A stretch of 27,240 nt of DNA from a virus, in IMG/VR virus record IMGVR_UViG_3300020162_002139, positions 1-27,240 of that record; one strand, written 5' to 3'. The notes beneath the pieces are model-generated. The model was given only the letters and a program-made list of their open reading frames with translations, was not told the DNA's origin and made no database searches. Positions 1-6,175 of this stretch are shown here, one piece after another. Position 1 is the stretch's first letter. The number at the start of each line of letters is the position of its first letter. The translations under genes and the position numbers were made by a program.

Positions 1-172
1 CATACTGATTCATAAAGTCAAGGATACCATTGCTCAAGAACTCCTTGATATCAATACCATCGACCTCATTGCGAATCTCATAGGGCAGAGTTACTGCATA
101 CTGCTCTAATCGTTTGGTCTTATCGTATAGGGGTGCTCTATACTCCCCTTTGTTTATAATTTCGTCTATCAA
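1..172 (-). CDS. Small hypothetical protein, cut by window edge
   Basis: Only the first 57 codons are visible; the gene runs off the left edge. I place the start at a TTG (170-172) because a clear GGAGG lies 7 nt upstream, one of the few good Shine-Dalgarno matches in the window, and the only nearby ATG is followed at once by a stop. The start overlaps the stop of the upstream gene by 3 nt, so translation is probably coupled. The visible residues (LIDEIINKGEYRAPLYDK and onward) are charged and hydrophilic with no motif I recognise. It is the last visible gene of the leftward early operon. Confidence 0.6.
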   Translation of the reverse strand, partial: MIDEIINKGEYRAPLYDKTKRLEQYAVTLPYEIRNEVDGIDIKEFLSNGILDFMNQY

Positions 173-435
173 AACATTTCCTCCCTGTAATCATCGTCAG
201 AAATCATTTCCATGTAATCAGAGATACAATTGTTGATGTACTCGCAAATTGATTCTGCATTTTCTTCCAAGGCTTGGAGAATCACATTCTGTTTCCATTC
301 CTTGGTCATATCGCTAGGCTTGACTCCTTCTCGTTCGAGTACGCTATTGATATCTTCTGAGCCCCACTGCAAACATGGGTGCATTACGATGTCGTGATCT
401 TCACGCAGTTTGGTAATCATTGTTTCCTTTTTCAT
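169..435 (-). CDS. Small acidic hypothetical protein (88 aa)
   Basis: The protein begins MKKETMITKLREDHDIVMHP and is acidic towards the C-terminus (DYMEMISDDDYREEMF). I do not recognise the family. A longer open frame reaches position 495, but I reject it: its extra 20 residues would be encoded by a Bacteroidota-type promoter (454-483) that would start transcription about 10 nt before this ATG. The 3' end overlaps the next gene. Having its own promoter means this gene and the one beyond it can be expressed apart from the upstream early operon. Confidence 0.65.
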   Translation of the reverse strand: MKKETMITKLREDHDIVMHPCLQWGSEDINSVLEREGVKPSDMTKEWKQNVILQALEENAESICEYINNCISDYMEMISDDDYREEMF

Positions 436-453
436 ATTTGTTAATCTTGTGTG

Positions 454-483
454 CAAATGTAGTATAAAAATGTATAAATCAAA
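454..483 (-). promoter_or_regulatory. Bacteroidota-type promoter, leftward
   Basis: On the minus strand, TTTG (483-480) is followed after 18 nt by TACATTTG (461-454), matching the -33/-7 consensus TTTG/TAnnTTTG. The start of transcription would fall near 447, about 12 nt before the ATG at 435. It lies in the 53-nt gap between two early genes and so is an internal promoter of the leftward array. Confidence 0.6.
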
Positions 484-488
484 ATAAT

Positions 489-779
489 TTAGCAATCTTT
501 TACAATTGCTACTACTCCAGGGTTAACCCACTCTCCATACCATCCGTGGTCTCTGAGGAAGTTAACTAACTCTACATGAATACCGAACTCCCAGTGCTCA
601 TAGTTCTGAGTCCAATAGTTGAGCAGATCGTATCCATCTGAAGATAATATACCTGAATCCTCAGCTGATATAGAAAAGATGTTTGGTGATTTTTCAACCC
701 ATCCATTACCATCCTTGAAGATGGTCATCTTGGGGTACTTCTTTTGTAACTTGGTGATTAAACTTACTTTGGTTGTCAT
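489..779 (-). CDS. Hypothetical protein, 96 aa, aromatic-rich
   Basis: The protein begins MTTKVSLITKLQKKYPKMTI and is rich in aromatic residues (YWTQNYEHWEFG at about 54-65; WYGEWVNPGVVAIV near the end). That pattern suggests a compact alpha/beta fold. I recall small phage and plasmid proteins of Bacteroidota with a similar GxxWVNxGVV ending, but cannot name a family. It begins 3 nt after the stop of the preceding gene, as expected in an operon. The product is probably a soluble accessory protein; no catalytic motif is visible. Confidence 0.65.
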   Translation of the reverse strand: MTTKVSLITKLQKKYPKMTIFKDGNGWVEKSPNIFSISAEDSGILSSDGYDLLNYWTQNYEHWEFGIHVELVNFLRDHGWYGEWVNPGVVAIVKDC

Positions 780-782
780 AAT

Positions 783-1337
783 TTATTTTACGGTGTAGTG
801 AATGTAACCTTCTGTGTCTGCCCAATATATGATATCGTCTTGGTCGATGAAAATTGATGATAGTGCTTCCATTAGAGCACCAACACGATGCTGTAAGAAC
901 TCCATAACATATTCGGGATCGCACCAAACATCTACATTATTGCTATGGTGGGACATAAAGCCATCACGTGATGTGTAGTTCTCAAGTATGTACTCTCTGA
1001 TGTCCTCCTTCTTCTCATTAACAATCTCCATAAAGCGATCGAAGTCAATGTCGACCTCAATGTTGATCGTATCATTACTGAAATTGTAGTAGGCAGGGCT
1101 TGAGATACTCTGATACTTAATCTCCGCAGGCATAATCGATTGGAAGTTACGCTCAAAGCATTCAACAAATGCATTGGCTACTCTCTCTCGATAATCTTCG
1201 TAGTGCCAATCAAAGTCATCATAGTCCAAGTCAGTACCATATTCTTGATTGTGGGAGTATATCTCATTCTCCTCATTGGGTTCTAAGTGGGTATTATAGA
1301 ACCCAGGAAACAGCGGGCAATAGGTTTCTATCTTCAT
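783..1337 (-). CDS. Hypothetical early protein, 184 aa
   Basis: The protein is soluble and acidic (EPNEENEIYSHNQEYGTDLDYDDFDW at about 19-44, shown here only to mark the acidic stretch) with several aromatic residues and no membrane segment or signal peptide. The middle (about 66-115) alternates beta-like and helical stretches (INIEVDIDFDRFMEIVNEKK). It is one of the larger genes in the leftward early operon and sits 6 nt downstream of its neighbour. I do not recognise the family. The acidic, surface-rich composition would suit a protein that binds a host target, but that is only a guess. Confidence 0.65.
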   Translation of the reverse strand: MKIETYCPLFPGFYNTHLEPNEENEIYSHNQEYGTDLDYDDFDWHYEDYRERVANAFVECFERNFQSIMPAEIKYQSISSPAYYNFSNDTINIEVDIDFDRFMEIVNEKKEDIREYILENYTSRDGFMSHHSNNVDVWCDPEYVMEFLQHRVGALMEALSSIFIDQDDIIYWADTEGYIHYTVK

Positions 1338-1343
1338 ATCTTT

Positions 1344-1538
1344 TTAATTAAAATGATTAACTTCAGTTGCATACACCGCATCTGCAATGGTAAAATCATA
1401 ATGGGTTAAACATAGGGACTCAGAACCATCATCATGAAGGCGATATACTTCTTTCTCTTGATCATAGAACAAGTCTTTGGCTTCCTCACGGCTCACGATA
1501 TACCATACGTGACCATCATTCATAATTTTTGTGTTCAT
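1344..1538 (-). CDS. Small hypothetical protein (64 aa)
   Basis: The start ATG overlaps the stop of the Api92-like gene upstream (ATGA), so the two are probably co-translated. The sequence has a short beta/alpha pattern (HVWYIVSREEAKDLFYDQEK, residues 10-29) followed by an acidic loop. A second in-frame ATG lies 5 codons in; the first is preferred because of the overlap. No family recognised. One copy of the dispersed GGG(N)CTCAGA motif lies inside it (1415-1424). Confidence 0.6.
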   Translation of the reverse strand: MNTKIMNDGHVWYIVSREEAKDLFYDQEKEVYRLHDDGSESLCLTHYDFTIADAVYATEVNHFN

Positions 1539-2227
1539 TTTAATTCTAATTTATCTAATACATCTTGTGGAACAGGGCAATCTAATTGGTGATCAAAATA
1601 ATAACCAGCCTCAGCACCTTCTCGGAAATAAGATTCCGTGATAGTGGAATTTAACTTAGTGATAAAGCCAAGTTCGCTATCCATTTGAAAGTCAGACCAA
1701 TCGGGTGCATCATTGATTTCGGTTAGTGTGCATATCCCGTTCTCATACACTAAACCACCTGAGAATGAACCACCTTCCTCATCGAAGTGCAACTCAAAAT
1801 TGGGAAAGGTTAGGGCAAAGTCTTCAAGGATATCAAGATCGAACAATCCCCATGCAGTAGCGAAGTTGTAACAAGTCCCATCAATATCATTGTCATAGCA
1901 TCCCCACTTAGTTTGCCAGTTATTATGAGCCCACTCATACCAATTATCCACACCATACTTCTCAAGTAGGGCTTTCTGCATCTTCTTGGTGATGGGTTTG
2001 GGTTCGTAGTAGAAATCTTTAGTGCGATCGATTTTCTCGTTCTCCTTTATAATCTTTTTGTATTCGGTCTCAGATACAATACGGGTAGGAGATGTAGTAT
2101 TACGGATATCGTCAGGCATAGGACGATAGTACTGGCATAGCCCTACTTTAGCAATCTCATTCAATATAACTTTTTGTTCGTCTGTTAGATCAGACATGGC
2201 GAGGTGATAATAAACGTGGTTTGGCAT
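1535..2227 (-). CDS. Api92-like / DUF1281 family protein (230 aa)
   Basis: The N-terminus MPNHVYYHLAM and the block YGVDNWYEWAHNNWQTKWGC (91-110), followed by FATAWGLFD (122-130) and a late EEGGSFSGG (150-158), are the hallmarks of the ferredoxin-like Api92/DUF1281 family. That family is widespread in phages and mobile elements, and I know of no established biochemical role for it. Length fits the family. The protein has no membrane segment. It sits mid-operon between two small unknown genes, with a 4-nt overlap at its 3' end. Assignment is by motif memory only. Confidence 0.7.
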   Translation of the reverse strand: MPNHVYYHLAMSDLTDEQKVILNEIAKVGLCQYYRPMPDDIRNTTSPTRIVSETEYKKIIKENEKIDRTKDFYYEPKPITKKMQKALLEKYGVDNWYEWAHNNWQTKWGCYDNDIDGTCYNFATAWGLFDLDILEDFALTFPNFELHFDEEGGSFSGGLVYENGICTLTEINDAPDWSDFQMDSELGFITKLNSTITESYFREGAEAGYYFDHQLDCPVPQDVLDKLELK

Positions 2228-2229
2228 AA

Positions 2230-2436
2230 TTATTTATTTTTAGTTGGTTGGAACATTGAATTAAAATAGTCAATCATACAATCGTAGGCACTCTTATTTT
2301 CATCGTTGTATAAACTCGTTTCAAATTCCTTATACAAGTGAGGTAGCACATCGTACTGCCAATCATAAGGCTCTTCGGCAAACTGTTTATCGAATTCTTT
2401 CAATAAGCAGGAGAACAAATACATATCGTAGTCCAT
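2230..2436 (-). CDS. Small acidic hypothetical protein (68 aa)
   Basis: The protein begins MDYDMYLFSCLLKEFDKQFA. It is acidic and aromatic, probably mostly helical, with no transmembrane segment. It ends 2 nt before the Api92-like gene and starts 3 nt after the preceding stop, so it is operon-borne. No family recognised. Confidence 0.55.
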   Translation of the reverse strand: MDYDMYLFSCLLKEFDKQFAEEPYDWQYDVLPHLYKEFETSLYNDENKSAYDCMIDYFNSMFQPTKNK

Positions 2437-2439
2437 GAT

Positions 2440-2709
2440 TTATTTGGTGGTTAAACTATTAAATGGTTTCCAATCTAATGCCTCAGTACTTTTCAAGTCA
2501 CAGGCGATATCTATATTTGCAAAGTGTGACCATGCTTCATCACACATTTCAGTTTGCTTTGCGAATGCTTTGTCCATACCATTGGCTGTGATGAACTTTT
2601 GTAGTACAAGACTATCTTCTTTAATCATTGCTAAGCGGTGCTGTAACTCTTTAACTCTTTGCATGGCATGATGTGCTACATCCATAATTTGTTTTACGTC
2701 AGTTTTCAT
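2440..2709 (-). CDS. Small helical hypothetical protein (89 aa)
   Basis: I place the start at MKTDVKQIMDVAHHAMQ (ATG 2707-2709), not at the ATG 13 codons upstream, because the upstream stretch is the 3' end of the 55-aa gene in another frame and this ATG lies 2 nt after that gene's stop. Residues 1-40 look like a long amphipathic helix (VAHHAMQRVKELQHRLAMIK), possibly a coiled coil. No enzymatic motif. Function unknown. Confidence 0.55.
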   Translation of the reverse strand: MKTDVKQIMDVAHHAMQRVKELQHRLAMIKEDSLVLQKFITANGMDKAFAKQTEMCDEAWSHFANIDIACDLKSTEALDWKPFNSLTTK

Positions 2710-2711
2710 TT

Positions 2712-2879
2712 TCAGTCTATAATTATTTCGGTGTGTTGAATATTGCATTGTTCCATTTCTGCCTCATTGATCTCCTCATCGGTTAGATTGTGAGCCTCGT
2801 TGATGGCTTCAAACACGGTCTCAGCATCCACATACATGATAGTGGAATAGGTGCGGTTAATTACTACTCTATATTTCAT
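2712..2879 (-). CDS. Very small hypothetical protein (55 aa)
   Basis: This ORF was found by hand: ATG at 2877-2879, TGA at 2712-2714, translation beginning MKYRVVINRTYSTIMYVDAE and ending HTEIIID. It has a beta-rich start followed by an acidic helix (NLTDEEINEAEMEQ), typical of small phage folded proteins. Its start overlaps the 3' end of the upstream 92-aa gene by 11 nt, and the next gene begins 2 nt after its stop. That continuity is the main support. Family unknown. Confidence 0.6.
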   Translation of the reverse strand: MKYRVVINRTYSTIMYVDAETVFEAINEAHNLTDEEINEAEMEQCNIQHTEIIID

Positions 2880-3147
2880 CGTATTCGGTTATTGAAGAAT
2901 AAAATTTGACTGTGTTCTGATAGGTGCCAGTACTACCCTCTTTTAACTCATCACGTGAGGGAACCTTACTACCATAGGTATCAAAGTAAGATTCTTTGGG
3001 TAGCATACAAGCACCACTCTGTAAGGCAGACATGGCAGTGCGACCCACACTGCCTTCCATCTTCCATGCTATACCTGTATTGATTAATTCTTGTAGATCA
3101 GTATACCCATACTCATCTTGCATCTTCTTAATTGTTTTCCAATTCAT
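2869..3147 (-). CDS. Conserved phage hypothetical protein (92 aa)
   Basis: Features are MNWKTIKKMQDEYGYTDLQE at the start, a central IAWKMEGSVGRTAMSALQSG (28-47), then CMLPKESYFDTYGSKVPSRD (about 48-67). I have seen similar small proteins (EGSVGR-AM, CMLPK, YG--VPSRD) in unrelated phages, often next to Gp88-like genes, but no function is known to me. Here too the Gp88-like gene is directly upstream, with a 4-nt overlap (ATGA), suggesting a functional pair. Confidence 0.65.
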   Translation of the reverse strand: MNWKTIKKMQDEYGYTDLQELINTGIAWKMEGSVGRTAMSALQSGACMLPKESYFDTYGSKVPSRDELKEGSTGTYQNTVKFYSSITEYDEI

Positions 3148-3866
3148 AATCCTAATCCTTTGTTGATTGCTTGAAACATATCCCTTTCTTCTTGGTCTGC
3201 TCGAACTACAAAACCCGTAGTATCTTTCTTTGCTTGACCCTTGGCTTTGAGCCCCAAGATACCACCTTTGATGTCGAGCATCAAATCATCTCTTTCATCA
3301 CCATCGTATACCTCATACCCATTGAAATGTGTAGGCATCTCATCGAACACCATGGCGACAATACCTCCACTTGCAAGGTGCTCCATTGCTTCTTGGTGAT
3401 TGGTCTCAGATCTAGAAAAGGTTACCACATACTTATGACCTGAGGGGAGAATACGAGACCCAGCCTTTTGTAATATCTTGGTATAGTCATAGAACACTAC
3501 ATTGGATGGGATATCAGTAGTAGCAACTTGCTCCACCAACTTGATATCTGATGTACCATTGAGACGTACTGCCAACTCACCATCAGTTCTGCGAGCCTTG
3601 CGAATAATCTCATTGCGAATCTGCATCACAAAGGTGAATCTATCGTTCACATAATAGTTAGCCTTATTGATACGGGCTTGTTGTACATTACTGAATGCAC
3701 CCATACCTGCTGTGAATAGGCAAGATGCTAGGCATCCCTCACTAGCCTTGGGACATAGGTTAACACCTTTATCATTTTGGGTAGATGGAGACAGATACAA
3801 AATAACAGTCTCTCTTAAGTTCTTCTTGGTTTTGGCGTTAGAATCGCCACTGCTCAATAGTTTCAT
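3144..3866 (-). CDS. Gp88-like phage protein with Cys cluster (240 aa)
   Basis: The N-terminal third carries a conserved cysteine cluster, NLCPKASEGCLASCLFTAGM (36-55; C38, C45, C49), followed by VQQARINKANYYVNDRFTF (61-79). This matches the 'gene product 88' family found in many phages and mobile elements, which typically begins LS-GN-K and has this C-x6-C-x3-C cluster. I know of no established role; the cysteines could bind metal or an Fe-S cluster. The rest alternates strands and helices (VVFYDYTKI; KYVVTFSRSETN; GIVAMVFDE), like a barrel-type enzyme. It is the largest gene of the early operon and overlaps both neighbours by 4 nt. Confidence 0.7.
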   Translation of the reverse strand: MKLLSSGDSNAKTKKNLRETVILYLSPSTQNDKGVNLCPKASEGCLASCLFTAGMGAFSNVQQARINKANYYVNDRFTFVMQIRNEIIRKARRTDGELAVRLNGTSDIKLVEQVATTDIPSNVVFYDYTKILQKAGSRILPSGHKYVVTFSRSETNHQEAMEHLASGGIVAMVFDEMPTHFNGYEVYDGDERDDLMLDIKGGILGLKAKGQAKKDTTGFVVRADQEERDMFQAINKGLGL

Positions 3867-4063
3867 AGTCCTTTAGTTTTATATTCGTAGTACAATTCTT
3901 GTAGTTCTTTGGGTTTCATCCAATCGGATGGCATTAAGTTGTCAATCTCACGCATCAAATCTGCGTTTATCTTGACTCCATAGGCATGGGCATCGCTCCT
4001 ATCTAAGAATAGTTTGGAGCGATACTGCTTGCCGATTTGAAATTCGAATGCGTAGGTAATCAT
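3863..4063 (-). CDS. Small hypothetical protein (66 aa)
   Basis: The protein begins MITYAFEFQIGKQYRSKLFL and ends LQELYYEYKTKGL: a short beta hairpin followed by helices, about neutral in charge. Both ends overlap neighbours by 4 nt (ATGA junctions), so it is almost certainly translated as part of the operon. No family recognised. Confidence 0.6.
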   Translation of the reverse strand: MITYAFEFQIGKQYRSKLFLDRSDAHAYGVKINADLMREIDNLMPSDWMKPKELQELYYEYKTKGL

Positions 4064-4314
4064 TTTACTTTTTTGCCGTTGATGATAGTGATGGTTTGCA
4101 AGTTGATAAGGCGATAGTCCTTGGACTGCATATCGTATACTGATAGGTAACCCAACTCGGCTGGATCATAACTACGTCCCTTGGAATTGGGTCTCAGATG
4201 TTTTTTAACACCACTTCTACCTAGTAGGTAACGTACTGAACCATCTTTCTTGGTAAACTCACAGGAGAAGAATCTACCTGACTTAATAATTGCGATTGCT
4301 TGTTTCTTATTCAT
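4060..4314 (-). CDS. WYL_2 / DUF2693-like small protein (84 aa)
   Basis: The pattern is an N-terminal helix (NKKQAIAIIKSGRFFSCEFT), then FTKKDGSVRYLLGRSGVKKH (19-38), then LSVYDMQSKDYRLINLQTIT (56-75). This is the layout of the WYL_2 family (formerly DUF2693), an Sm/SH3-like barrel common in Bacteroidota phages. The WYL relation suggests ligand or nucleic-acid binding, but no function is proven. Basic overall. Overlaps both neighbours by 4 nt. One exact GGGTCTCAGA motif copy lies inside it (4189-4198). Confidence 0.65.
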   Translation of the reverse strand: MNKKQAIAIIKSGRFFSCEFTKKDGSVRYLLGRSGVKKHLRPNSKGRSYDPAELGYLSVYDMQSKDYRLINLQTITIINGKKVK

Positions 4315-4625
4315 ATCTTGTTTATTTCTTTAAAATAGTTAATCACTTCTTCAATTGTGGGATATACACCCAATAACTTGACTTCGAAGTCTGCATCATA
4401 GTCAGTCTCATCCAATAGTACAAACTCAGAGTACTGACCTTTGTAGTCAGACGGAAAGAATAGTTTGTATATTACTCTGTCGATATCAAAACGACATGAT
4501 GGTGACTCATCATTGCCATACGAGTCATCCTCTACAACACACACACCTTGAAACTCATAGTTTAGGATGTTGATGCAGTTCTGGCAATTGTGTTCCCAAT
4601 AAAAATACTTGATGTCGTTTGTCAT
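4311..4625 (-). CDS. Acidic hypothetical protein with Cys pairs (104 aa)
   Basis: The protein carries HNCQNCINILNYEFQGVCVV (12-31), with C14, C17 and C29, then C43 in SPSCRFD. That arrangement could bind zinc or form a small metal site. It is otherwise acidic and aromatic (FVLLDETDYDADFEVKLLGV) with a C-terminal helix. No family recognised. Overlaps the WYL_2-like gene downstream by 4 nt and the 69-aa gene upstream by 4 nt. Confidence 0.6.
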   Translation of the reverse strand: MTNDIKYFYWEHNCQNCINILNYEFQGVCVVEDDSYGNDESPSCRFDIDRVIYKLFFPSDYKGQYSEFVLLDETDYDADFEVKLLGVYPTIEEVINYFKEINKI

Positions 4626-4831
4626 TTCAGTTCTTCAATTACTTTGTTCGCCATACTGACATATGCATGGTGAGATACAATCCAATTGTCGTACGATTTC
4701 GGATCTTCCTCGATATCTTGCAAGGTCAACTTCATCATAGTTTCAATTCGCTCTACAAGGAGAGCAACTTCGATAGTGTGCAGATTCTTGATGATACTGC
4801 GTAATTTCTGTTCGTTAGTTTTACGTGCCAT
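4622..4831 (-). CDS. Small helical basic protein (69 aa)
   Basis: I choose MARKTNEQKLRSIIKNLHTI (ATG 4829-4831) as the start, 1 nt after the stop of the preceding gene. A longer frame upstream would overlap that gene out of frame. The protein looks all-helical, with a basic N-terminus and leucine/isoleucine-rich helices. That would fit a small DNA-binding or oligomerising protein, but there is no clear helix-turn-helix. Function unknown. Confidence 0.55.
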   Translation of the reverse strand: MARKTNEQKLRSIIKNLHTIEVALLVERIETMMKLTLQDIEEDPKSYDNWIVSHHAYVSMANKVIEELK

Positions 4832-4832
4832 A

Positions 4833-5009
4833 TTAGTCTTGTCTATTAAGGTGATTAGTCCATTGTTCTGCTCTGCATTCAATTTCTGACTGAGATAGTT
4901 CTACTGAACAGCACTCAAGTTCTAAGTACATTGAACCAAAGGAGATGTCTACTGAAAAGCCAAGTGATTCAAACCACTGCTTTGCATCGTTTAAAGTTTG
5001 TTCGTTCAT
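4833..5009 (-). CDS. Small acidic hypothetical protein (58 aa)
   Basis: Start chosen at MNEQTLNDAKQWFESLGFSV (ATG 5007-5009), 1 nt after the membrane-protein gene's stop; the frame extends 9 codons further up but would overlap that gene. The sequence has helix, strand, strand (FSVDISFGSMYLELECCSVE) and helix, a plausible small alpha/beta fold. Two adjacent cysteines (CC) are notable. No family recognised. Confidence 0.55.
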   Translation of the reverse strand: MNEQTLNDAKQWFESLGFSVDISFGSMYLELECCSVELSQSEIECRAEQWTNHLNRQD

Positions 5010-5010
5010 A

Positions 5011-5181
5011 TTATTTAGTTTTGGGCTCAGATTCAATTGCTGAAAGGATTAATGCAACAATCGCCACAAAGAAGTAGCAAATGCCATCAAAGAAGTGCTT
5101 GTTCATGATTGAGGTAATGCTCACATAGTACATGACAAGAGCAATACAGATAAGTGCGATAACTTTTAGTGTGATATTCAT
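5011..5181 (-). CDS. Small two-helix membrane protein (56 aa)
   Basis: Start placed at MNITLKVIALICIALVMYYV (ATG 5179-5181). Two hydrophobic segments are visible, about residues 4-20 and 32-48 (YFFVAIVALILSAIES), joined by a short polar loop with KHF, and the C-terminus is charged. This should be an inner-membrane hairpin. Small membrane proteins in early phage operons include superinfection-exclusion proteins and holins, but nothing here decides between them. It is the first gene after the structured noncoding segment. The ATG lies between two copies of TAGTGTGATA (5168-5177 and 5181-5190 on the plus strand), so the start region is duplicated sequence. Confidence 0.6.
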   Translation of the reverse strand: MNITLKVIALICIALVMYYVSITSIMNKHFFDGICYFFVAIVALILSAIESEPKTK

Positions 5182-5508
5182 AGTGTGATAGTGGGTGATG
5201 GCATGGACTCGAACCACATGTATGCCTTTACATTGCCATCACGATATACTTTCCGTATCACCCATATGTCCATACCTTGCGGATTCCTACATATGGCGAT
5301 TTGATACGGGCATCTATCTGCATCGGTATGTCGATGCTCCGATAGTGTTATGTCAAGGAACGATGCATCTGCAATGGGATAACGTCTCCGCTATCTAAGG
5401 ATGTCCGTAGACATCTGCATTGGGACTCAGATACAAGAATCAGAACGATTTTGTAGGTGATATGGGTAATGCTCCCATACTAAGGTCAACTTGACTCACC
5501 TTGGGTAA
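5182..5508 (-). ncRNA. Structured noncoding segment, possible novel RNA
   Basis: These 327 nt between two leftward genes carry no credible ORF but many stable inverted repeats. (a) 5253-5309: an 8-bp stem CCGTATCA/TGATACGG enclosing an 8-bp stem CCATATGT/ACATATGG, with a GCAA loop on the minus strand. (b) 5320-5337: 6-bp stem GCATCG/CGATGC. (c) 5341-5395: GATAG/CTATC with inner GTTAT/ATAAC. (d) 5400-5415: GATGTC/GACATC, with a UACG loop on the minus strand. (e) 5455-5501: AGGTGA/TCACCT enclosing TATGGG/CCCATA and a GTCAACTTGAC palindrome, a three-way-junction layout. (f) 5192-5241: tRNA-like fold. Sense is taken as minus because both flanking genes and the T-arm read that way. It could be one RNA or a row of decayed tRNAs. 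Confidence 0.5.
5192..5241 (-). other. Compact tRNA-like fold with encoded CCA
   Basis: Read on the minus strand: TGATGGC, a stem ATGTA/TACAT with loop AAGGCA, a T-arm-like GTGG-TTCGAGT-CCAT, GCCATCA, then C-CCA. The 7-bp acceptor-like stem is perfect and extends to 9 bp. The T-loop TTCGAGT is canonical. There is no D-arm, and the single middle hairpin has a 6-nt loop with no usable anticodon, so it cannot be an ordinary tRNA. An alternative 71-nt fold using GGGTGAT/ATCACCC leaves two unpaired bases next to the T-stem. It may be a decayed tRNA or a tRNA mimic. Confidence 0.4.
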
Positions 5509-5970
5509 TTAGATAGACTCAATAAGGTCAACAAAGGACTCATCAAGCAAGGTGCGGATGGCTTTGGCTTGGTGCTCCAATGTCCATTCGGCAACCATTA
5601 CATCGGCATCGGGATTGCCAACCATACCTTTGTCCAAAAGAACGTCATACATTGCCTTGGCTAACTTATGACCAAAACGATGTTGACCTTTGGCAGTCAG
5701 TCCGCTTGTTGTCTCATCGGCATACCATACTGACTCACTTGAGGAGATAATGGTATCGCCCAATTGCAAGGAGATTGTAAATGGCTTACGCAAATCAATG
5801 CCTTTGCCTTGCTTACTGCCTTTGGCTAAACACATCTGCTGATGGAGACGGAATGCAACATTGCCAAGGACTTGTCCAAAGGTATCGACATTGCGAATAC
5901 CCATAAGGAATTGACGTGAGAAGTTAGATACTTCGGTTTGCTGTGCGATGGTGATAATTGTGTTTTTCAT
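5509..5970 (-). CDS. Hypothetical protein, 153 aa, first early gene
   Basis: The protein begins MKNTIITIAQQTEVSNFSRQ and contains GIRNVDTFGQVLGNVAFRLH (24-43) and HRFGHKLAKAMYDVLLDKGM (about 97-116). It is soluble, mixed alpha/beta, with no signal peptide or motif I recognise. It is the promoter-proximal gene of the leftward early array: a Bacteroidota-type promoter at 6011-6042 would give a leader of about 35 nt. The structured noncoding segment begins right after its stop, so gene and RNA are probably on one transcript. A longer overlapping frame starting near 6127 is rejected as promoter sequence. Confidence 0.65.
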   Translation of the reverse strand: MKNTIITIAQQTEVSNFSRQFLMGIRNVDTFGQVLGNVAFRLHQQMCLAKGSKQGKGIDLRKPFTISLQLGDTIISSSESVWYADETTSGLTAKGQHRFGHKLAKAMYDVLLDKGMVGNPDADVMVAEWTLEHQAKAIRTLLDESFVDLIESI

Positions 5971-6010
5971 ATTGTTGTGTTTTAAGTTTAGTTGTCTCTG
6001 AAATCTTTGG

Positions 6011-6042
6011 CAAACCTACAACCGATTGGTATTTCGTGTCAA
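6011..6042 (-). promoter_or_regulatory. Leftward early promoter
   Basis: On the minus strand, TTGA (6042-6039) is followed after 20 nt by TAGGTTTG (6018-6011), an exact TAnnTTTG box. It lies about 40 nt upstream of the 153-aa gene and should drive the leftward early array. The -33 box is imperfect. Confidence 0.55.
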
Positions 6043-6175
6043 GCGTTTTTTGTCGTTTCTTTGTGAATGGATGGTTTGGCTTTGTGAATGAACGTTTTTT
6101 CTTTTTTCTGTGACAATCAGATGACATTTCCTCGTGTGCGTGTGCGTGATTCCTTATATCGGGAAAGAATAAATA

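Noticed and set aside
169-495. Longer 108-aa version of the second early gene
   Set aside because: The extra N-terminus is the -33/-7 promoter DNA; the internal ATG at 433-435 fits the expected transcript start.
5400-5501. A hammerhead or similar self-cleaving ribozyme at the three-way junction
   Set aside because: The conserved CTGATGA and GAAA core sequences are not present around the junction.
5182-5508. A tmRNA (tRNA-like end plus length near 330 nt)
   Set aside because: No tag reading frame ending in ALAA-like codons, no fitting 5' acceptor half at the far end, and the acceptor-like stem closes locally within 50 nt.
5924-6127. Leftward 67-aa basic open frame overlapping the 153-aa gene
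   Set aside because: It covers the leftward promoter and overlaps the first codons of the real gene out of frame; composition is Lys/His/Thr-rich noise.
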